DNA of 64,000 nt, taken from positions 1 through 64,000 of the forward strand of contig NZ_CP041370.1 in NCBI RefSeq assembly GCF_006965545.2, written 5' to 3'. A model generated the notes under the pieces. It made no database searches and had not been told where the DNA came from. It saw only the letters and a program-made list of their open reading frames with translations. A program made the position numbers and the translations under genes. Shown in pieces: positions 59,816 through 64,000 of the stretch (position 1 is the stretch's first letter; the number at the start of each line of letters is the position of its first letter). Source of the DNA: Paenalkalicoccus suaedae (GTDB taxonomy: Bacteria > Bacillota > Bacilli > Bacillales > Salisediminibacteriaceae).

Positions 59816-59847
59816 AAAAAAAGAGCCTAGATTAATCCAGGCTCTTA
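59816..59847 (-). terminator. Terminator of the alp7AR operon
   Basis: Minus strand: AAGAGCCTGGATTAATCTAG with GCTCTT and a run of seven T. Confidence 0.8.
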
Positions 59848-60249
59848 AAAATCATAGTCGTATTCTTCTTCAATAGTTCCAGTGATTTTTTCAGTGATTA
59901 ACTGACCTTCTTCAATCGTTTCTGAAGCTGACTTTGGATCAGCTGTTTTGTGTTCTACGTAGATCGATCCCTGATCAATTTTCTTCCTCAAATCACGAAA
60001 TTCTTTCTTCATTTCTTCTCTCATGGCAATTAATTCATCATGAACATGACGATCTTTTTCTCTATTCTGCTGTTCCTCTTTCTGTTGTTGCATGTCCCTT
60101 TCTATGAGCTGAAAGGCATACTCTCTAAAGGTACCCTTACTCTTACCTTTACTGAATGTACTAATCTGCTCTAAAACAAAATCGTACATTTCATCAGACA
60201 TTTGTGTTGTTCGGACATTAAAGAGTGGAATTCTTTTGTTTTTCCCCAT
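59845..60249 (-). CDS. alp7R: Alp7R, DNA-binding partner of the plasmid actin
   Basis: 134 residues from ATG behind TTAGGTGAT. N-terminal DNA-binding region (IPLFNVRTTQMSDEMYDFVL), a coiled coil (~60-95) and an acidic tail. Lies 10 bp after alp7A. In pLS20 Alp7R binds the centromere alp7C, represses the operon and promotes Alp7A filament formation. Confidence 0.9.
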   Translation of the reverse strand: MGKNKRIPLFNVRTTQMSDEMYDFVLEQISTFSKGKSKGTFREYAFQLIERDMQQQKEEQQNREKDRHVHDELIAMREEMKKEFRDLRKKIDQGSIYVEHKTADPKSASETIEEGQLITEKITGTIEEEYDYDF

Positions 60250-60259
60250 TTCTAATCAC

Positions 60260-61435
60260 CTAAATTGATTGTGCCTCTTTTTCATTTGCCTGTTTCTTTA
60301 CTTGTTCAGCGCGGCTTAAAACTTCAAGGCCATATAAGTTGAGCAGTCTTGCATCCTCAGCAACTATATGATTTGATTCAGAAATATCACGGCCATATCT
60401 CTCTTCAGTAACCACACTAATTGATTCTTCAAGCACCTCGCCAACACCGCCAAAATAAAGGTATTTGTAAACCTTATCTTTTGGTGCAGGGAACGTATTT
60501 TCAGCTTGGGCTATTTTGATTTCTGTGTATTCTTTAAGAGATTTTTTGATGATATCAGTTAAATCAAATTTCTGACCGGTATTCCCGTCTCTTCGTTCCA
60601 TCTTAGTTTTTCCAATATTTGAGTATATAAACTTTTCAAGCTCCCTAACGCTATCAAAGTGCTCTAGGAGTTTTTCTTTTCTCAATTTTTCTAAGTGCGC
60701 TAAAAACGGTGCTTCGGTATTAGAAACAAAAGAATCACGACTTTTTGGCGGTTTTAATCCAGCTGGTAGTAATACTAGATCATCTGTTCCGCCACCTAAA
60801 TCACAAAAAACTACGTCATAATTTTTAAATTGTTCGGCATAGTCTTTATCTTCTAGGTCAAAGTTTTTCTTTATTGCCCATCTTGCTACTTCAGATTCGA
60901 TCCTGCACGCTGCATCTTCCACTTTTATAGTAAGCTCTTTTTCTAATCCTAATGTCAGCACCTTTACTTGGTGAGTGCCCAAAAATTTAGATGCCATCCT
61001 TTTCTGCATTTCACTGAACTTATCCAATTTTTTAAGAAGCCAAATTGGTAGCATTGTTTGAAAGTATTCAATAGTAACTTCATTATCTTCACGTTTGCCT
61101 TTTAGCGCTTGGTAATAAGCAGTTGCAGCTAAAAATGTTACGTATGGAATATGTGACTCTACTTTATTATGTAACTTCTTGATGTGTTGGTTGCCTAACA
61201 CTTCTGGTTCAGCAAGTTCACCAACTAGAAAATATCTCTCTGTTTCATCAATAACTGTAGAAACTAATAACCGGTCCTTTAAATCTGCCGGATCTTCAAC
61301 GATACTCGTAAATTTTCCTTCAGCAGCTTCTTTAGATATCTCTACTACATTTGTAGGCAATTCAAAAAAATAACCATCAATTAAATTCATGTACATACTG
61401 TTTCCAAAGTCCACGTTCATACGAGAAATATTCAT
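60260..61435 (-). CDS. alp7A: Alp7A, actin-like plasmid segregation protein
   Basis: 391 residues from ATG behind AAAGGAGAGAA. Actin/ParM fold marks: NVDFGNSMY (phosphate 1), FCDLGGGTDDLVLLP (phosphate 2, ~208-222) and YLYFGGVGEVLEE (adenosine, ~335). I recognise the sequence as Alp7A of pLS20, which forms dynamic filaments that move plasmids apart. Confidence 0.97.
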   Translation of the reverse strand: MNISRMNVDFGNSMYMNLIDGYFFELPTNVVEISKEAAEGKFTSIVEDPADLKDRLLVSTVIDETERYFLVGELAEPEVLGNQHIKKLHNKVESHIPYVTFLAATAYYQALKGKREDNEVTIEYFQTMLPIWLLKKLDKFSEMQKRMASKFLGTHQVKVLTLGLEKELTIKVEDAACRIESEVARWAIKKNFDLEDKDYAEQFKNYDVVFCDLGGGTDDLVLLPAGLKPPKSRDSFVSNTEAPFLAHLEKLRKEKLLEHFDSVRELEKFIYSNIGKTKMERRDGNTGQKFDLTDIIKKSLKEYTEIKIAQAENTFPAPKDKVYKYLYFGGVGEVLEESISVVTEERYGRDISESNHIVAEDARLLNLYGLEVLSRAEQVKKQANEKEAQSI

Positions 61436-61640
61436 ATTTTTATTCTCTCCTTTGATTTCACTTTCCTCAATACTAGCATCTTATATCACTAAAGTCAATA
61501 AAATGAAATCACATTTAAAATCAGTGAATACAGGCTATTTGAGGATTATATAATAAAAATGAAATCAGTGAAATCAGTAGAGAAAAGTGATTTCAGGCCC
61601 GGGGCTTTACGTCAAAAAAAAAATCGTGTAAGATAAAGTC
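61436..61640. promoter_or_regulatory. alp7C centromere and alp7 promoter region
   Basis: AT-rich DNA with repeated (T)GAAATCA words: AATGAAATCACA (61501), AAATCAGTGAATAC (61516), ATGAAATCAGTGAAATCAGT (61559-61578), GTGATTTCAG (61588). One copy contains the exact CAGTGAAA Rco octamer (61566-61573). Binding region for Alp7R by analogy with pLS20. Confidence 0.75.
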
Positions 61641-61703
61641 AAGTTAAGTCAATGTGAAAGTTTTGGCATTGAATTCTGGTTCTAGTTATTCTAAATAAAC
61701 AAC

Positions 61704-61735
61704 AAAAAACCCTGTTGTTTGCAGACAACAAGGTT
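61704..61735 (-). terminator. Leftward terminator in the replicon
   Basis: Minus strand: CCTTGTTGT/ACAACAGGG stem with a T run. Insulates alp7A from transcripts coming from the origin. Confidence 0.7.
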
Positions 61736-61803
61736 AATAGATTTGATGATACATATTTTGTTTGCGAGCTATTTGCAAAATTGAATACAAATAAAGAATG
61801 ACA

Positions 61804-61840
61804 AATAAAAAGTGTCCGATGTTGCAGCATCGAACACTTG
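61804..61840 (-). terminator. Second leftward terminator
   Basis: Stem AAGTGTTCGATG/CATCGGACACTT (one mismatch) followed by TTTTTATTT on the minus strand. Confidence 0.75.
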
Positions 61841-61929
61841 GTTTGTAAGCCCTCACTTACAATGTTTAAGTTATGTCTTCATTTTACCGAAAACAAGTGT
61901 ATACGTCAACACTTTTCGGCTATTTTTGG

Positions 61930-61988
61930 ACGACAGAAAACCACTGTTTGGAGGGTATCAAACCGTGGTTTTCTGTCGTTTTTTGTTT
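61930..61988 (+). terminator. Rightward 15-bp hairpin terminator
   Basis: Perfect stem ACGACAGAAAACCAC (61930-61944) with GTGGTTTTCTGTCGT (61965-61979), an inner GTTTGGAGGGTATCAAAC hairpin and a T run. It could end a small RNA controlling copy number. Confidence 0.75.
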
Positions 61989-62017
61989 GTCACCCAGCTG
62001 CCGTTAAGGGGTGTAAA

Positions 62018-62350
62018 ATAAACTGACGTCAGGAGTTGCCCCGTCCACCGCAAACCCGGGGATATACCACAATAAGCGTTCCTTGCTGCGCTTGTGGTGA
62101 ATGGCGAGGACGGCCATTAACGGTCCGGAGAATGTGGATAAACCACTAGGTTGCTTGGCGCACTACGGTGCGGGCAACTATGGCCAAGCTTCTATGCAGC
62201 GGCACACAATTGAGTGTGACCGTGTGAGAGAACACGAGACAAACCCCATAGAAGTTGCATACAGGACAAGCATTGTATGTAAAAAGGTCATGGCAGGCGA
62301 AAGCCTGGCGATAGCAAGGCAGAGCTGGAAACCTCAGACGTCTCTATGAC
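62018..62350 (+). ncRNA. Putative large structured replicon RNA
   Basis: Closed by CTGACGTCAGG (62021-62031) with CCTCAGACGTC (62332-62342). Inside are CGTCC/GGACG, CCACAAT with TTGTGG, CTTGGCGCAC/GTGCGGGCAA, GTGTGACCGTG and TGGCAGGCGAAAGCCTGGCG hairpins. This density and order of helices suits a folded RNA, within the DnaA-box-bearing origin. Function unknown; perhaps primer RNA or a replication regulator. Confidence 0.5.
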
Positions 62351-62820
62351 GCTAGTTTCAAATCCTGATCGATTGCCTATGTCTGTCCGTTTTTATTTTT
62401 TGCGCGACAGACATAGGCAATCGAAATTCGCCCTGTTTCCTAGAACAGTCAGCTATTCTGCTAGTTTCAAGTTCTCAAAGTCAAGAGAAAAACACTAAAT
62501 AAATGCGAATTTCCTTAAAACCCAGAGGTTTTAAGTTCCTTTTTAAGGGTTGTTCGTTTGATAGAACATTAGTATTTTAATATATTTTTCCTGTGGGATT
62601 TCACTAACGTATACTGTTATTCCCTTTGGCCTATCTTAAAAACTTGTATAGATTGTGTTTGAGCCGTTTAGTATGATATCAGTACATGCTTGGGTTCAGA
62701 GCATCAAAATGAGATTTGAACATTAAGCACTATGTACTAAATGTTCTGTGTTTTAAAATGTTTGATGATGCCGATAAGTATTAGGACTAGTTTTGTTTTT
62801 GAATAGCTGGAGGGAAGTGT

Positions 62821-63927
62821 ATGTTGTCCAAAGTAAAAAAAGTACCGTCTCCCTATGTAGGCAATCTGTTGAATAAATGGCATGACTATATTATGCAGGA
62901 GAAGGTTCATGAGTCTATAGAGAAAAGAACTGAAATAAAGCAATTGTTAAGTCAGGCTGAAGATAATAAGGACCTGGTTGATTATTTTATTCTACTGGAT
63001 CATCGTCATAGCCTTTGTTTTGATCAAGAGGCATCTATGGGTGATGTCGTTAATATGTTAAGTAAGGGAAGTCATGATCTTTTAATAAATTTTTATTTTG
63101 AATTGTTTGCAGGGGATTATGAGTTTTTTAAAAAAAATTATGTTAAAGCAATTTCTTTTTATGAAAAAGCTGAACAAAAGTTATCGAGTATTCCCAATAT
63201 TGAGGAAACGAAGTTTGCGGAGTTTCACTATAAGATTGGAGTTGCTTATTATGAGATTGACCAGCATTTGGTGTCAGTCAACAAAGTAACTAAAGCCAGG
63301 GATATTTATAAAAAAAGTGATATGTGGAACCTCGAAGCTATTCAGTGCAGTTTGGTGGTCGGTATTAATTTGTATGATATGGGGCGTTTAGATGATGCGG
63401 ATGCATATTTTCGTGATGCCTTGACTGAGGCCTTGGATCATGGCTATGATAAGCCTATAACTAAGATTTACCACAATCTTGGATTAGTCCATTGGCAAAA
63501 AGGTTCTCTTGAATTAGCTCTGCATTATTTTAGGGAAGCTTATTCGCATGAATGGTTGAGGGATTCGCCTAAAGGACAGCAAACTGTATACATGCTTTCA
63601 AGAGTACTGTATACAATGGGGCAAAATGAAGAAGCTTATCACTGGTATGAATTAGGGATAGAAATGGCGCGTAAATTTGATGATCATGAGTATAAAGCAA
63701 AACACGACATTCTTTATCATCTTTATGAGCAGCCTTCAATCGATGAAGTAAAGCAATCTTTAGCTTTCTTAGAAGAGCGTAATCTTTGGCCGGACGTATC
63801 CAAAATTGCAAAAGGTATTTCAGAGCTTTATGAAAAAAAAGGTGATTTAGTGACTAGTCACGAATTTTTGAAAAGAGCTTTTTATGCTAAAGAGCAAATT
63901 CAAAGAATAACGGAGGCGTTAGGATGA
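62821..63927 (+). CDS. rap: Rap protein, anti-repressor of conjugation
   Basis: 368 residues from ATG behind TGGAGGGAAG. N-terminal three-helix bundle and a series of TPR repeats (e.g. IYHNLGLVHWQKGSLELAL); normal Rap length (~370-380). In pLS20 Rap binds Rco and relieves repression of the conjugation operon, and is itself inactivated by the Phr peptide. The stop overlaps the phr start. Confidence 0.95.
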   Translation: MLSKVKKVPSPYVGNLLNKWHDYIMQEKVHESIEKRTEIKQLLSQAEDNKDLVDYFILLDHRHSLCFDQEASMGDVVNMLSKGSHDLLINFYFELFAGDYEFFKKNYVKAISFYEKAEQKLSSIPNIEETKFAEFHYKIGVAYYEIDQHLVSVNKVTKARDIYKKSDMWNLEAIQCSLVVGINLYDMGRLDDADAYFRDALTEALDHGYDKPITKIYHNLGLVHWQKGSLELALHYFREAYSHEWLRDSPKGQQTVYMLSRVLYTMGQNEEAYHWYELGIEMARKFDDHEYKAKHDILYHLYEQPSIDEVKQSLAFLEERNLWPDVSKIAKGISELYEKKGDLVTSHEFLKRAFYAKEQIQRITEALG

Positions 63928-64000
63928 AGAAAATTAATGGTTGGATTGTCGTTGCTTTGCTTGCTGTTACTACTGTAGGAGCTGCAGCAGCTATACAATA
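63924..64000 (+). CDS. phr: Phr signalling peptide precursor (partial)
   Basis: ATG overlaps the rap stop (ATGA) behind CGGAGGCG. The 25 codons present encode a signal peptide (KKINGWIVVALLAVTTVGAA). The mature pentapeptide part lies beyond the window edge. Exported, processed and re-imported, it inhibits Rap so that conjugation is limited when donors are abundant. Confidence 0.88.
   Translation, partial: MKKINGWIVVALLAVTTVGAAAAIQ

Larger units (their letters stand above)
61640..62815. other. Replication origin region without a rep gene
   Basis: About 1.2 kb between divergent alp7A and rap, with no ORF over 82 codons and many dyads. The pLS20 minimal replicon was mapped to a 1.1-kb fragment between such divergent genes, lacking a Rep protein and thought to replicate by theta mode. 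Seen here: a perfect DnaA box TGTGGATAA (62133-62141), a 19-bp inverted repeat (62369-62387 with 62406-62424) and several terminator-like hairpins. Confidence 0.85.

Noticed and set aside
62101..62349. 82-codon ORF in the replicon
   Set aside because: No ribosome site; it overlaps the hairpins and DnaA box, and established work found no required ORF in this replicon.
1..64000. tRNA, rRNA, insertion sequences and CRISPR arrays
   Set aside because: None seen: no transposase ORF, no tRNA-like cloverleaf or rRNA segments recognised by eye.

Overview
The window reads as an almost complete large conjugative plasmid of Bacillus, and I recognise it as pLS20 of B. subtilis (natto) or a very close relative, linearised inside rco. 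The recognition rests on the actin-like segregation pair alp7A/alp7R, a Rap protein followed by a Phr peptide gene, a Rok-type ComK repressor, a MOB_L-type relaxase preceded by two auxiliary DNA-binding proteins, CAGTGAAA operators beside a strong rightward promoter, and a replicon lacking a Rep gene between alp7A and rap. Shine-Dalgarno sites, TTG/GTG starts and codon use are Bacillus-like throughout. No database was searched; names come from memory of these families.

Layout. 1-700: start of the Xre-type repressor gene rco (minus strand) and the divergent conjugation promoter with its operators. 692-36,300: one very long rightward conjugation operon. It begins with a small processivity-type protein gene and a large structured RNA matching the described conAn antitermination system. 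Then come surface proteins including a thioester-domain adhesin (1.6-7 kb), a Tad-like pilus block (7.5-12.1 kb), the type IV secretion core VirB2-, VirD4-, VirB6-, VirB3-, VirB4-, VirB8- and VirB1-like (12.1-25.7 kb), oriT (25.7-26.0 kb), the relaxosome genes (26.0-28.1 kb), a primase-like gene, a MazEF/PemIK-type toxin-antitoxin pair, Rok, SSB and a tyrosine recombinase, and several small membrane proteins. 36.3-37.8 kb: a DUF4062/GAF-like gene with a small basic partner, with its own promoter.

38-53 kb: a leftward accessory region holding an ATP-dependent DNA ligase, a lipoprotein thermonuclease, an ArdC-like antirestriction protein and many small unknown proteins. It is divided into five leftward operons, each preceded by a copy of a ~0.6 kb GC-rich, hairpin-dense repeat that also supplies the first gene's ribosome binding site. 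Each upstream operon ends in an array of three small hairpins. Type I toxin-like peptides sit between some of these parts. This repeated-leader architecture is the most striking structure I cannot explain from known pLS20 biology.

53-59.8 kb: membrane and secreted proteins, an SOS-type yolD-uvrX pair, a VanZ-like protein and small zinc-binding peptides. 59.8-61.6 kb: alp7R and alp7A with the alp7C centromere. 61.6-62.8 kb: the replicon, rich in dyads, with a perfect DnaA box and a large foldable RNA-like segment. 62.8-64 kb: rap and the start of phr.

Regulation, from established pLS20 work plus the sites seen here: Rco represses the conjugation promoter, Rap relieves Rco, the mature Phr peptide inactivates Rap, and the antitermination system carries polymerase through the many terminators seen inside the operon. 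Rok represses competence in the host.
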